Positions 34,561 to 44,722 of a stretch of 64,000 nt of DNA are shown here, one piece after another. The notes beneath the pieces were generated by a model that saw nothing but the letters and a program-made list of their open reading frames with translations, did not search any database and was not told the origin of the DNA. The DNA comes from Thecaphora thlaspeos (Eukaryota > Basidiomycota > Ustilaginomycetes > Urocystidales > Glomosporiaceae), in the NCBI GenBank assembly GCA_900291925.1, contig UWYS01000023.1, positions 1-64,000 on the forward strand, in the 5' to 3' direction. Position numbers and translations under genes: made by a program. Every line of letters starts with the position of its first letter. The first letter of the stretch is position 1.

Positions 34561-35506
34561 TCACTGTCCGCTGCCAGAGGGTCCAGCGCCCGGGTGGACA
34601 AATTCAGGTGCAGAGGGTCCAGCACTCGGGTCGCTAGATTGACGGCTATGGTCAGTCGGCCATATGCTGAAGCTCAATCGCTGGAGATTTTGAGTTCTCA
34701 TCTCCTCTGTCCTCGCTTTGTACCATCTGTATAAAGCCGTGTTGCCGAATTGCCTCACGAAGGTCCCACGCCTTCCGTCAATGACTTCTTCATTTTCCCT
34801 GTTCTGGACTTCGATAACAGACGTCATCCAGTGATAGACGTAGTTGCTGCGTGCGGAAGATGGGAGAGCAAAGAAAAATGAGAAGGATGTAATCAAAGAC
34901 GGGAACAGAGAGCGCAGAAAAGATGGAAGGGTGTCTCTTACTACATGGCCTCGAGATCCTCGCGGCTGTCGACCATCAAAGAAAGAGCACAAAAGGGTGC
35001 ATGGAGCGTCTCAGCACGTAAAAGGGGATAAGGCGCTCAGAGGGTGCCGGAAAAGGGGGAACGCGAAACTCAACAGTTGTCTCATTCGCTCTTCTAGATT
35101 AGCCTCGACACGCCTAGCGTGCAAGTCCATTGGGCTGTTACGTGGACAAGATTCCCTGATATTCCTGATGCCAGCCAGGTAAGCCTGGCTATAAGATTTG
35201 ACTCGAGGATGTTTCATCAAACACAGGGAACGGTCAGGTTTCTGCGCAACCCTATCGCGTCTTCTGTGCTGCAACTAAGAGCGAGAAGTGTGCTCACTGG
35301 CGCAGGCCCGAGATTTTGTGCCCCCGGATGCTTTCCTCGATTTGATTGATGGGTGTGCGATAGTCTTGAAATCGTTGGGCATTGTTATCGAGTGTTTCGA
35401 GCATGCGAGCAACCGCATCCGAGATCCCCAGCGCATACGGTATGTTGATAAAGATTAGGACGAGGAGCGTCAGGAAGAACTTGCGTAGAAGCGTGGAGGG
35501 TTCCAC
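34561..35506 (-). pseudogene. Small secreted helical protein, copy B, with start codon lost
   Basis: Paralogue of the gene at 30091-31000 with the same four-exon plan: 35506-35298, 35188-35075, 34965-34942 (24 nt) and 34846-34561. The first exon is exactly the same length (209 nt) and all intron phases match. The aligned initiation codon is GTG (35506-35504), not ATG. The next in-frame ATG is 73 codons upstream (35725) and would place a non-hydrophobic stretch before the signal peptide. Everything after it is intact: hydrophobic leader (LLRKFFLTLLVLIFINIPYA), DYRTPINQI, WMTSVIEVQNRENEE, TFVRQFGNTALYRWYK, and a Ser/Pro/Gly tail with an internal duplication (GPSAPEF / GPSGSGQ). Predicted 210 aa from the GTG. 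It may be a recent pseudogene, or it may start from another codon or an extra exon. Confidence 0.6.
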
Positions 35507-36430
35507 CTTGTACGGATTAGATTGTCGGTCGCGCTGTTGGTGCGAGGAACGCAGAGAGAATACAGAGATGTGGTGAATCCTGATGGATGAGGGGGCAGGG
35601 AGAAGGAAAAGGGGCAGAGGGAAAGTTGCGGGCTTTATAGCTTTGCTCCCACCATCCTGTATATTGTGACGGTTCTCCTCTGTCGGCCGTGCAGCGCGGA
35701 GGAAGACGGCGACCTGAACTGGCACTCAACGGAGGGCTGTCTTGCCCCCGAAGCGGCTTATCTCCCACTGGTCGATACAGCGGCGATCCAATGGGAGGCG
35801 TTCCGAGGGACGGAAGTACAGCCGCTCGTCCACCTTTCTCTGTGGCGACAGCAGAAGCTCAACCCTGGATCAGAAGCTTACCCGACGGATGAAGCTGCCC
35901 CACCTGCGCCTCTGATGGACGTAGCAGCTTCAGAGAAAGCCGATACGGCTCGGCGATCAGCCAACAAGACACACCTCGACGGTCCCACTATGTCTCTTCT
36001 GCGGTGTACTTGATAGCGTCGCCATCGCATCCTAGGTCACATCCGATCCTCTGCCTCGAGTCTTTCTCACGCTCTGGGGGTTCTCACGGTCCCATCACAG
36101 CAACTGTTGTCGTGTCTCACAACCGGCGCTCGATACCCAAGCACAGAACGAAAGTCTCTTCTCACTGTGGTAGGTGCGTCCTTCTCTCAGTCTCACGCCA
36201 CCAATCCGCCTCGAGAACGGAAGAAAGCGTCATCATCGGGTCTGCCGTCCCGCCGCACGTGCGAAGATGGGACAGACAAGAGAACAAACTGCCAGCAGGT
36301 AAGTTGGCCCACTAGCCGTCAGTGAGGCTTCATTGTCCCGCCGGACTGACGACCCACCTGCCTGGTGATGCCGTGGGGCTGGCCCAAAATAAGCGTGAAC
36401 TTCTCCGGGTGGCGTTCAGCACGAGCTGCG
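35507..36430. repeat. Upstream part of ~2 kb segmental duplication (copy B side)
   Basis: Diverged homologue of 31001-32110, including the TATA box at 35634-35639 (minus strand) 128 bases upstream of the copy B start position. Similarity fades near 36430, the point that corresponds to the left inverted-repeat arm in the other copy. Confidence 0.55.
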
Positions 36431-36900
36431 CCGACGACATTCCCTTTGACACCGCTTGACTGACGCGTTCTCGAGGCGAGTGCACACACGGACAGCGCAG
36501 CCCTCATCGGCCGGCTTCCGGCTTCCGGCTTCCGGCTTCGTGCGTTGTCGTAACGGCGGATTCTGAGCAGAGGCCAGGGCGGGAGCCGGCGGTGCTGCCT
36601 CCGCCTCTCCCCCCCCTTCCTCCATTCCCTGCCAGGAGGCGCGGGGGTGGCTGAAGAGAAAAAAAGAAGAAAAAAAAGGCTCCGAAAATTATGTCGGGTT
36701 TTCAAGGTCTTCGCTTGCTTGCATTCTTCTCGACCTCCATCTTCCAAGCTCATCGACCGACGAACCTCTTTATCAACCTCAATCGCGCCACCGACACCGC
36801 CGGCATCGTCTTTTCTGCTCCGTCTCTTCAAACATCGCGCACAGGGCACAGGATACCGGGCGCTGTGCTCCGCGCTGACCCCGTCCGTTAAGAGATCGGG
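36431..36900. other. Upstream region of the Obg-type GTPase gene
   Basis: Contains a GCTTCCG heptamer repeated about four times at 36512-36540 and an A-rich tract at 36655-36680. Probably the promoter and leader of the gene starting at 36901. Confidence 0.5.
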
Positions 36901-39900
36901 ATGGCCCTTGGCCTCCGCAGTCGCCTATTGCCCTCTGTCCCTGAATCGAGCAGCCGCCGCCGCGCGCCCACTCGGCTCTTCTCCTCGTCGGCGCTGGCAT
37001 CTTCGCCCTCGCCCTCAGCCTCGTCCTCCGGCTCCTCATCGGCGCTCTCGCGCACCCTGTTCGTACGGCCACACGACGGTAAACACCTCGTCACGCCACT
37101 ACACACCCTCACCCTCGTCAATTTCTTCGCCACTCGCCTCGGAGAGCTCCAGTCCTTCCACTTTCCACGCGAGCCCCAGGCGCAGAGGCTGCTCGGTTAT
37201 GCCTGCCTCACCTTCCGCGATCCGGATGCCGTGACCAGGGCGCTCAAGGGCAGCGAGGCCGGTGAGGCAACATGGCAGATCGAGATGCCCTCGCTTCTCC
37301 CCAGCCGACCGCGGACGACATACCTCGACGACCTCGTGCACTCGCGTCTTGCAGGCAGGCCGGACCCAGACGCCGCCGCTATGGTTTACCACTCCGCCAG
37401 CCAGAGATGGAACGCCAGGCACATCCGCAACCCGGCGACCCTGAGACCCGGGTGGGAGGACGTCGCACCGCTCCTCGGACTGAGGATCCCGGCGTCGTCT
37501 TACTACGATTCCGGCTCGAAGCACTGGTCCGACCTCTATCTCGCGTCCGATCGCGACCGCGACCCCAACGACCCCAACGCAAATCTGCTGCGAGAAGGAG
37601 CAGAGAAAGATTGGGAAGACTTCGATCCCGACTTTGAAGGTGAGGGCCCGACCGGCGACCTGCTCGAGAGCGACTCGATCTACTACATCGACCCGACACC
37701 CCGTCCCGTCCTCGTCAAGGTCGAACGTGGTGCAACGCGGTCGCTGGTGCGGAGCGCCAAGCCAAGGAACGAGATACAGTCCATGTCGGCAGGGTCCGAC
37801 CGGAGAAGAGGGAGAACGAGGGTCACCAGAGAGTCAATCGATAAGGCGCTGGATAGCTTCGGCGGTTTTCAAGGCGGCATCGCTGACGGACTGCTGGATG
37901 CGCAAAACGCGAGGAAGGCTCAGAGGGCAGAGCAGGCCAGGCGAGAGCACAGACGACACAGGGATCTGGGCGACGAGGAGCTTGCCGAGCCACACAACGA
38001 CGAGGACAAACACTTTGGACGATCGAGACATGCAGGTCAAGATTCCCGCGGCAGCCGTGTGGCCGGCGTTGGAGGCTTTGGGTCCTCATCTAGCCGATTT
38101 GTAGATGTCGCGGGCCCCTCCGAGCCTCACCGCTCCTACAGCACGTCCACAGCGGCGCCGCGCGGCGCAGCCACATCGACCACTCCTTCGCTTGTATCGC
38201 GACCGCCAGCCCAAACCCGCTGCGCCGCCTGTCGCCCGCGCCCCTTTAGCGGCTCCGCCATCTCTCTCGGCCTTTCGGACAAGGCGCGTCGCAAGGCCGA
38301 GTGGCAACGCAACCGCAAGTCCAACTTTGTTGACGCCCTTACGGTTCGGGTGTACGGCGGACGCGGCGGCGACGGCTGCGTCTCGTTCCACCGTGAGAAG
38401 TACGTCCAGTACGGCCCTCCCTCGGGCGGCAACGGCGGACCCGGCGGCAGCGTCTATATCCGAGCTGTGGCCGGTCCCACCAACCTGTCGCGCCTGTCGA
38501 GAAGATATAGGGCGGCCGACGGCCAACATGGGCAGGGCTCCTTCCTGCACGGCCGGAGGGCTGAGGACAAGGTGATAGAGGTGCCCGTCGGGACGGTAGT
38601 TACGGCGGTGCGGAGGAAGATGGACGAAGAAGAGGCCTTGATCCAAGAATACGAGGCTGACCTGCTCAGGCGGGCGAGGAAGGGCAAGTGGGAGATGGGA
38701 GGCATGGTGGCGCCCGAGGAAGCGGTCGAGGACGCCATCAGGGCTGAAAAAGCGAGGCGGCAAGCGCAGCGCGAGCAGTACGCGCTCGACCACGACGACT
38801 CGGACGCCGTCGAACGAGAGCAGGAGCGCGAAATGGATCGACGCGAGAGCGAGGGAGAGGGCGAGGATGAGGCCCGCTTCAACGACGTCGACCTTGAGGC
38901 CGAGGCAAAGGTGCGAGCTCGCAAGATCGAGGAGGAGGATGCCGACATTGACGGCGAGGCGCTGCTAGAACCGTCAGAGGCGATGCACATCCAGATGCTG
39001 CGCGACAAGGTGTGGCGACACTACCCGCGGTCGGAAGAGTCCAACTATCGCCGCGACGAATTTCGCGCCGCCGAGATGCGGCTCGCCTTCGAAAAGCGCC
39101 GTCAGCTGTCGCGCAATGCCAAGGCCAACGCCGCTCTCGCCGTATCTGGTGGCGTAGAACGGAGCGCCGCGTCGCAGACGCCGTTCGAAGAGGATCTCGA
39201 TGAAGAGACGGCCGAGGCTGAAGAGGCTGCAGCGGCTGCCGAGGCCGAGGCGGAACGACAGCACAGCGTTGTGGACGAAGGCGTAGGCATCGAAGCGCGG
39301 CCGCGCGAGGTGGAGGAGGAGAGGACGGTCTGGCAGGTCGACCTCGAGACGCCAACGCCTGCCTCTTCGCCCGGTATCCTGCTAGCGTCCGGCGGCATGG
39401 GCGGCCTGGGCAACCCGAGCTTTCTCACGTCGACCAACCGCTCGCCCAAGTTTGCGACACGGGGCAACGTCGGCGAGTCGCTCGAAATTCGACTCGAGGT
39501 CAAGTCGCCGGCCGACATCGGTCTCGTCGGTCTGCCCAACGCCGGCAAGTCGACCGTGCTGCGGGCGCTGAGCGGTGCGAGGGCAGAGGTGGGGAGCTGG
39601 CAGTTTACCACGCTCAGCCCCAACCTCGGCGTCGTGCGGCTTAACGAGAACGGCAAGCTGGTCGGCGTCGGCAACGACGAGGTCGAGGAAGGATTCGGCA
39701 AGCTCAAGGGCATGGACGACGAACCCGTCTCCACCCTGCCATCGTCGTCCGCTGGGGACCAGTTCGAGGGTATGGAGACCTTCCGACTTACGCTGTCCGA
39801 CGTGCCGGGCTTGATCGAAGGAGCGGCCGAGAATCGAGGACTGGGCCACGAATTCCTGCGCCACGTCGAACGGTGTCCCGTCCTCGTCTACGTCCTCGAC

Positions 39901-40278
39901 ATCGGACCGACGAATCCGCATCCGGAACGCGACATCCTCACGCTGCGTCGCGAGCTGGAGGAATTCAGACAGGGTCTAAGCAGGCGCTGCAAGGTTGTGG
40001 TAGCCAACAAGGCGGATCTTTTCGGCGATGCCGAGGGAGAAGACGTCGACGTGGCCAAGGCCAAGTTGGTTAGATTGAGGGAGACGGTGCAACAGATCGC
40101 GCTGGAGGATGCCGGAGAGGGCAAGGTGGATGAGGAGAAGGCGATGAAGATCATCCCGATCTCGGCCAAGAAGAGACAGGCGACGGATAGGTTGGCGAGG
40201 ATGTTAAGCGAGGTGCTGCAGAGGCAGAGGGAGGAAGAGGACGCCGACGTCAGGTGGGAGACCGGCGAAGACCTCTAG
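36901..40278 (+). CDS. MTG2: Obg-family GTPase (MTG2-like) with long N-terminal extension
   Basis: Single 1125-aa ORF. Residues ~475-570 are the start of the Obg fold ([19 protein letters not shown], Gly-rich [12 protein letters not shown]), and the GTPase domain shows G1 GLPNAGKST at 877-885, G3 DVPGLIEGA from Asp967 and G4 NKAD at 1036-1039. Obg/Mtg2 proteins assist assembly of the large mitochondrial ribosomal subunit. Two features are odd. First, ~400 residues precede the domain: an Arg/Ser-rich presequence-like start, an RRM-like stretch ([13 protein letters not shown] ... [18 protein letters not shown]) and a disordered linker, with a second presequence-like segment ([12 protein letters not shown]) just before the Obg part. 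Second, about 255 highly charged residues (~570-825) interrupt the Obg fold before [11 protein letters not shown] resumes it. A single start at 36901 is assumed; separate transcription of the Obg part is possible. Confidence 0.85.
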   Translation: MALGLRSRLLPSVPESSSRRRAPTRLFSSSALASSPSPSASSSGSSSALSRTLFVRPHDGKHLVTPLHTLTLVNFFATRLGELQSFHFPREPQAQRLLGYACLTFRDPDAVTRALKGSEAGEATWQIEMPSLLPSRPRTTYLDDLVHSRLAGRPDPDAAAMVYHSASQRWNARHIRNPATLRPGWEDVAPLLGLRIPASSYYDSGSKHWSDLYLASDRDRDPNDPNANLLREGAEKDWEDFDPDFEGEGPTGDLLESDSIYYIDPTPRPVLVKVERGATRSLVRSAKPRNEIQSMSAGSDRRRGRTRVTRESIDKALDSFGGFQGGIADGLLDAQNARKAQRAEQARREHRRHRDLGDEELAEPHNDEDKHFGRSRHAGQDSRGSRVAGVGGFGSSSSRFVDVAGPSEPHRSYSTSTAAPRGAATSTTPSLVSRPPAQTRCAACRPRPFSGSAISLGLSDKARRKAEWQRNRKSNFVDALTVRVYGGRGGDGCVSFHREKYVQYGPPSGGNGGPGGSVYIRAVAGPTNLSRLSRRYRAADGQHGQGSFLHGRRAEDKVIEVPVGTVVTAVRRKMDEEEALIQEYEADLLRRARKGKWEMGGMVAPEEAVEDAIRAEKARRQAQREQYALDHDDSDAVEREQEREMDRRESEGEGEDEARFNDVDLEAEAKVRARKIEEEDADIDGEALLEPSEAMHIQMLRDKVWRHYPRSEESNYRRDEFRAAEMRLAFEKRRQLSRNAKANAALAVSGGVERSAASQTPFEEDLDEETAEAEEAAAAAEAEAERQHSVVDEGVGIEARPREVEEERTVWQVDLETPTPASSPGILLASGGMGGLGNPSFLTSTNRSPKFATRGNVGESLEIRLEVKSPADIGLVGLPNAGKSTVLRALSGARAEVGSWQFTTLSPNLGVVRLNENGKLVGVGNDEVEEGFGKLKGMDDEPVSTLPSSSAGDQFEGMETFRLTLSDVPGLIEGAAENRGLGHEFLRHVERCPVLVYVLDIGPTNPHPERDILTLRRELEEFRQGLSRRCKVVVANKADLFGDAEGEDVDVAKAKLVRLRETVQQIALEDAGEGKVDEEKAMKIIPISAKKRQATDRLARMLSEVLQRQREEEDADVRWETGEDL

Positions 40279-40835
40279 ATCCGGTAGGGTCGTCGATTCC
40301 GTCTTGTCTTTCCCACTTGTGGCCGATACATATGAGTTCGCAATTTTATTCTTTACACGCACACATATGTATGTAGACCTCTGCGAAAACCTGCATGTAT
40401 GCATTGTGCGCTTCTTGCAGGCGACCCGAACCCACGCCACTGGCCAAGGAGGCCTGTTCGAGCCCGCTCGATGCTTTCGATCCGGAGTTATAGCCAACTG
40501 AAAGGGTCGTCGTACTATGCTCTCTCCCGCGTCGCCAGAGCGACGTTGTGCTACCGCACGTGCGTCCGATGCATTTTACTTTGCCAGTCTCGATCTGAGG
40601 AAGCACAGACTCTGTCAATATGTCTCTCGGACCAAAAGACAGCCTACCCTGCGGTCTACGATTCGTTTGGTATAGCCGAAGCCTTTCTTGATTTTTTTTT
40701 CTTTTCCTTTTTTTTGGGCATATGCAATGGCTTTTGTCCCTAACCCTCTTTCGTCACTCAGTCAACGTCTCTACTTTCCCTTCTCTGAAAGGGTTTCACG
40801 TTATTCTTTTAAAGCCCCCTCCCCCCCCCCCAATC
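40279..40835. other. Convergent intergenic region
   Basis: Between the stop of the Obg-type gene (+) and that of the candidate peptide gene (-). Contains poly-T (40689-40720) and poly-C (40817-40831) runs. No coding ORF was recognised. Confidence 0.5.
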
Positions 40836-41330
40836 TTAGCCAATCGGATCGAACTTTCCAGGATCATATGAATGACCGTCAGCTAACATTCAAAATATTG
40901 GACCAGAAATTGTAGCAAGAGATGTGCGTCAGCGCCTGAGCCCGGTTCAACGTAACGTCGCGGGAAGATAATCCAGCATACGAGGACCAACCAAAACTCA
41001 CCGATGAGGGTGTATAATCCCTTCCTAAACGGCGGGCCCCCCTTCGTCTTGCCTGTCCGCAGTGCTTCGAAGTCCGATCTGGTCATAGGGTAGATCCCAC
41101 CCAGAGGACAGCGAGAAGGAGACAATCGATGGTCGCCTAGCCGTTCTAAGCGTCCATTGTACAGCCGTGGCAGCAAAGCACGTTCCCTCCTTAGACAGGC
41201 AGGTAGAGATGATCGCCATCAAACCATCCAAGACGTACAGCCCTACTGCTTTCGTTTCGGCTTTTGCGCTCTGGCAACCGACTGCGAGAGTTCACGCGGC
41301 AAGGGCGGTCAAGGAGATGGAGAGCTTCAT
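40836..41330 (-). CDS. Candidate small secreted peptide, three exons
   Basis: Inferred by splicing, not by a long ORF: exons 41330-41296, 41189-41002 and 40882-40836, introns of 106 and 119 bases with GT..AG ends (donors GTGAAC and GTGAGT; the first acceptor follows a CT-rich tract). The result is 89 aa. The start MKLSISLTALAA looks like a short signal sequence; the remainder is basic, with LYNGRLERLGDHRLS, GGIYPMTRSDFEALRTGK and a C-terminus ending YDPGKFDPIG. A TATATATA box (about 41515-41523) lies some 185 bases upstream of the ATG, supporting a promoter. Read straight through, exon 1 meets TGA after 12 codons, so splicing is required. I do not recognise the family, and the exon joins need transcript evidence. 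Confidence 0.42.
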
Positions 41331-42205
41331 GGTCCGCGTTTCTGGATGAGCTCGGCTTGATGGAGGGTGAGAGATTCAACGGCCGGCTTCAGCGGGTGTC
41401 TGTGACAGGTGTGTTTAGCTTGGTGTGTAGGCCGAGACAGGCAGGAGACGATTTTTGTGAGGGGCGCATTGTGGGTTGGGGAAGAAAGTGAAGTGAGGGA
41501 AGGGGGATGCTCTGGTATATATACACTCTGGCGGCCGCAGCCCGGCCCACTTCTTGCGCTCACACCGCCAAGCTCACGGCTGCTGGCGCAAAAGGTAGGT
41601 GGAGGCGTTGAAACGATTCCGTGTCTCTATTGAGGCCTTTGATCCAGCCTCCTTGGCTGCTCAGCCTCAAAGTAAGCATTGTACATACACTGAGCGAGGG
41701 CTGTGGCCGGTCTGAGCATCGATCGCGTTCCCTTGGCACGCTTCAGCCCTGCTGAGCGTAAAGAATCACAGATGGCGACAGCCGTCCATCTACAAAACGG
41801 CCAACTCGGTCATTAGCCAGCGACACTCCTCGTCAGTCTCCCACCTTCGTTGCCGTCCGCCTTGAAACTCACTTTGAGCTCATGACCCTACTACCGCCTC
41901 TCGGAGATCGGTACCCCTATCGTCTTGTCGTTCTGTTTCCGTCCGCTTTTCCGTTTCTTACGGCCCCCTGTCCAACGTCGTCCGGACCTTCGGCAGTGTC
42001 AATTGGGGTATTTTGACTGCAAATTACATCGTGAGCTTCAATCCGCAAGGTCAAGGTCTGATGATGGACAGAAGGCATGCTTGGTGGCTCCCACACGTAT
42101 TATTCCTGCCGGACCCGATCAGGAAGTGGCTACGTTGCACAAAAGCGGATGCAGCAACCCGCAACAGAGAAAGATTGGAGGGAAAGGCCGGGCTTGTAGC
42201 CTTGG
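41331..42205. other. Intergenic region
   Basis: Holds the promoter side of the candidate peptide gene and the 3' flank of KRI1. No further coding ORF was recognised. Confidence 0.45.
41515..41523 (-). promoter_or_regulatory. TATA box upstream of the candidate secreted peptide
   Basis: A palindromic TATATATA core in the context GGTATATATACACTC, about 185 bases upstream of the minus-strand ATG at 41330. Confidence 0.45.
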
Positions 42206-44722
42206 TCACCCCTTCTTGGCCTTTTTGTTCGCCCGCTCTCCCACATCTCGCTCTGCGCCTCCACCCTTGCCCGCCTCTGATGCCGTCGCTGTCGCTGCTG
42301 CTGCTGCGGCCGCCGCTTCCTCTGCCTGCTTCTTCCTCCTCTGTCTCTCCTTCTTGCCCATCCGCTTTGCCAGCTCCGCCCCGTCCCCGTTCTCGCCGCC
42401 TTCGCCGTCTTCTTTCTTCTTTTTCGACGCAGCGACACCGCCTGGACCGCCCCTGCCGCCGTTTCCCTTGAGCTCATTCCTGAAATTGTGCAGCCTCCTG
42501 CCGAGATCGATCGGCCTGCTCTTGCCCTTCCGGTAGGGCTGGAACGCCTTGAGACCGACGACGTTGTTGAGCTGCGCATCGTCGGCCAGCAAAATCTCGA
42601 CGGGTGACATGCCAAAGTCGGCCTTGGCGACTTGGGTGTACTTGAAGCGCGTCGGGAGGTCGCCGATGACGTCCTCGTAGTCGAGCTTGTAGTACTCGTC
42701 CATCATCTCCTTCGCCTGCGCCTTGCGGTCGCTCTCCGTCAGCGGTGAGGCCAGTGAGGTCGAGGCCGATGCCTTGGCGACGTCGGCGTCCATCTCGTCG
42801 ATGTCGACCGCTGCTTCGCCATCATCTCCCTCGCCGCCTGCAGCAGCACCGGCGCGCTTGGCCGCCTTCTCCTCGGCCGCCTTGAGCTTCTTTTTGAGCT
42901 TCTTGCGATCCTTCTTCGACAGTTTTGAGCTGGCCAGCTGCGATCTGATCCTTTCAATCCCTCCTAGACCGGCGCCGCCGTCGTCATCGCCGTCGAGGAA
43001 GTCGGCGTCCATTTCGATGCGATCCACATCGTCGACGGCAGCGGCCTTCTTTGACTTCTTGCCGTTCTTCTTGCCCATCGCGGCTGATGCTGCCGCCTCC
43101 TCGGCGAGGATGTCGTCAATATCGATGTCGTCGTCCCACGTCGGCTTCTCGGCCTCGAGATCGATGTTGTCGTCATCCTCGCCATAATACTGGTCGTTGA
43201 AGGCGCCCTGCATCGCCCGGTCGTGCTCGTCCGGGTCGAAGTCGTGCTCGAGGTCGATCTTGTCGAAGCCTTCGACGTTGGAGCCCGTGGCCTCCTTGAG
43301 CTTGCGCAGCTTGTCGACGATCTCAATCCGCTTGAGGTTCTTGAGCCGCGCCAGCTCCTGCATGCGCTGGTGCTTCTCCTCCTCCTTGCGTGACGACCGC
43401 TCCTCTCGCTTTCGCTTGCGCGTCGTGTCCTCGCGGCGCGCCGAGTCCTTGGGGTTGCGCGCGTATGAGGGGATAACGAAGGCCTCGTCGCCCTGCTCGA
43501 AGCGGAAGTTGTAGGCCGTCTCGTAGGCCTCAGCCTTGGAGTCGAAGCTGGCCTCGGACTCGAGCTCGGCTGCCTCGGCCTCCCAGTCGCGGCCGTACGC
43601 CCCGTCACCGCCGTCCTCCTGCTTGGCCCTGTCGGCAGCAGCGCTGGCGGCCGACTCGGCCTGCCTCTTGCGAAGCAAGGCGAGGTCGACGGTGGACTTG
43701 ATGGGGACCTCGACGTCAGTCTTGTCGATCCAGCCTTGGTTGAGGATGTAGTCGAGCAGGAAGTCTTCCTTGGACTGCTCGAGCTTCTCGTGGTCCGTCA
43801 TCGTCTTGCCTAATTGCTTCCTGTCCCTTTTGTCCTTCTTCTTCGCCCCCTGCGCTGCCTCATTGCCGCTGCTTTCGGTAGTAAACGCCGCCGGCTGCGA
43901 GCTGCGGATCTTACTGTCTGTGCGATGGCTGAACTGCTCGTCGAGGTCACCGAGAGCAGCCCGCAACATCGACTCATCTGCGCCGTCACCGAGGGCGGCG
44001 AGGATGCTGTCGCGGTAGGTCGTGTTGCCCGAGACAGCGTCGCTGCGCTTGGTGAAGAGGTCTGCGTCGCCGTCGACGCCCTCGTGGAAGGCCTTGGAGA
44101 CCTGCTTTCGCAGCTCTTCCTGCTCCTGGGCCGGCGCGAGGAGCGTCTGCCTCCCTTGGTCCTGCTCGTCGTCGTCGTAGGCCGTCCTTGGCGCCATGGT
44201 AGCCTCTGCGATGGCCCTGGCGGGGTCGGCCGACGTCTCAATGAGCTCCTGGACGCGCTGCCTCTGGTAGTCTTGAAGCGTGACCTTCTTGTCCTTCTTG
44301 CCTCGCCGGGTGCTGGCGGTCGTGGCGAGACCCTTGGCGTCTGCGGCCTCGCTCGCGGCCTTCTCCTCCCTGGCGAAGACGTCGACGCTGGAGTCGTACA
44401 GGCTGGCGTCCTTGTTGCGGATCTTGTTGAGGGTGCGGAAGACGGCGGCGTCGATTTTCGCGGTAAGGAGCTCTCCGTCCTCGTCCTCTGTCTCATCCTC
44501 ACTGCTGTCGTCGTCGTCTTGATCGTCGAAGGCATCGTCGGGGATGTCGTTGCCGTACCTTTCCTCTAGCTGGTGCAGCTCGTCGCGCTGCTTGTTGTAG
44601 AGGTAGCGCTCAGCGAACTCCTTGTTGAACGAGAGCTGGTTGAGCGAGTTGGACGGGTCGGTGCGGATGTCGACCTTGGGCGGGCCAGAGGGCGAGTCGC
44701 TGCTATCGGAGAAGAGATCCAT
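42206..44722 (-). CDS. KRI1: KRI1-family ribosome biogenesis protein
   Basis: Single-exon 838-aa protein starting MDLFSDSSDSPSGPP. The N-terminal part contains the Kri1 hallmark LSFNKEFAERYLYNKQRDEL (about residues 30-49), acidic blocks, and KEDFLLDYILNQGWIDK near residue 320. The C-terminal Kri1_C module (FKYTQVAKADFGMSPVEIL, then LNNVVGLKAFQPYRKG) is intact, followed by a Lys-rich, Ala-rich tail. In yeast Kri1 is an essential nucleolar factor that binds Krr1 and is needed for 40S subunit maturation. It is divergently arranged with UTP20, another small-subunit processome factor, 679 bases apart, which suggests co-regulation. No defect was seen. Confidence 0.93.
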   Translation of the reverse strand: MDLFSDSSDSPSGPPKVDIRTDPSNSLNQLSFNKEFAERYLYNKQRDELHQLEERYGNDIPDDAFDDQDDDDSSEDETEDEDGELLTAKIDAAVFRTLNKIRNKDASLYDSSVDVFAREEKAASEAADAKGLATTASTRRGKKDKKVTLQDYQRQRVQELIETSADPARAIAEATMAPRTAYDDDEQDQGRQTLLAPAQEQEELRKQVSKAFHEGVDGDADLFTKRSDAVSGNTTYRDSILAALGDGADESMLRAALGDLDEQFSHRTDSKIRSSQPAAFTTESSGNEAAQGAKKKDKRDRKQLGKTMTDHEKLEQSKEDFLLDYILNQGWIDKTDVEVPIKSTVDLALLRKRQAESAASAAADRAKQEDGGDGAYGRDWEAEAAELESEASFDSKAEAYETAYNFRFEQGDEAFVIPSYARNPKDSARREDTTRKRKREERSSRKEEEKHQRMQELARLKNLKRIEIVDKLRKLKEATGSNVEGFDKIDLEHDFDPDEHDRAMQGAFNDQYYGEDDDNIDLEAEKPTWDDDIDIDDILAEEAAASAAMGKKNGKKSKKAAAVDDVDRIEMDADFLDGDDDGGAGLGGIERIRSQLASSKLSKKDRKKLKKKLKAAEEKAAKRAGAAAGGEGDDGEAAVDIDEMDADVAKASASTSLASPLTESDRKAQAKEMMDEYYKLDYEDVIGDLPTRFKYTQVAKADFGMSPVEILLADDAQLNNVVGLKAFQPYRKGKSRPIDLGRRLHNFRNELKGNGGRGGPGGVAASKKKKEDGEGGENGDGAELAKRMGKKERQRRKKQAEEAAAAAAAATATASEAGKGGGAERDVGERANKKAKKG

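Noticed and set aside
41190..41330. Reading 41330 downward as a secreted protein with an in-frame TGA (nonsense mutation)
   Set aside because: A 106-base intron with normal signals bypasses the TGA and leads into another coding-like exon, which is the simpler explanation.
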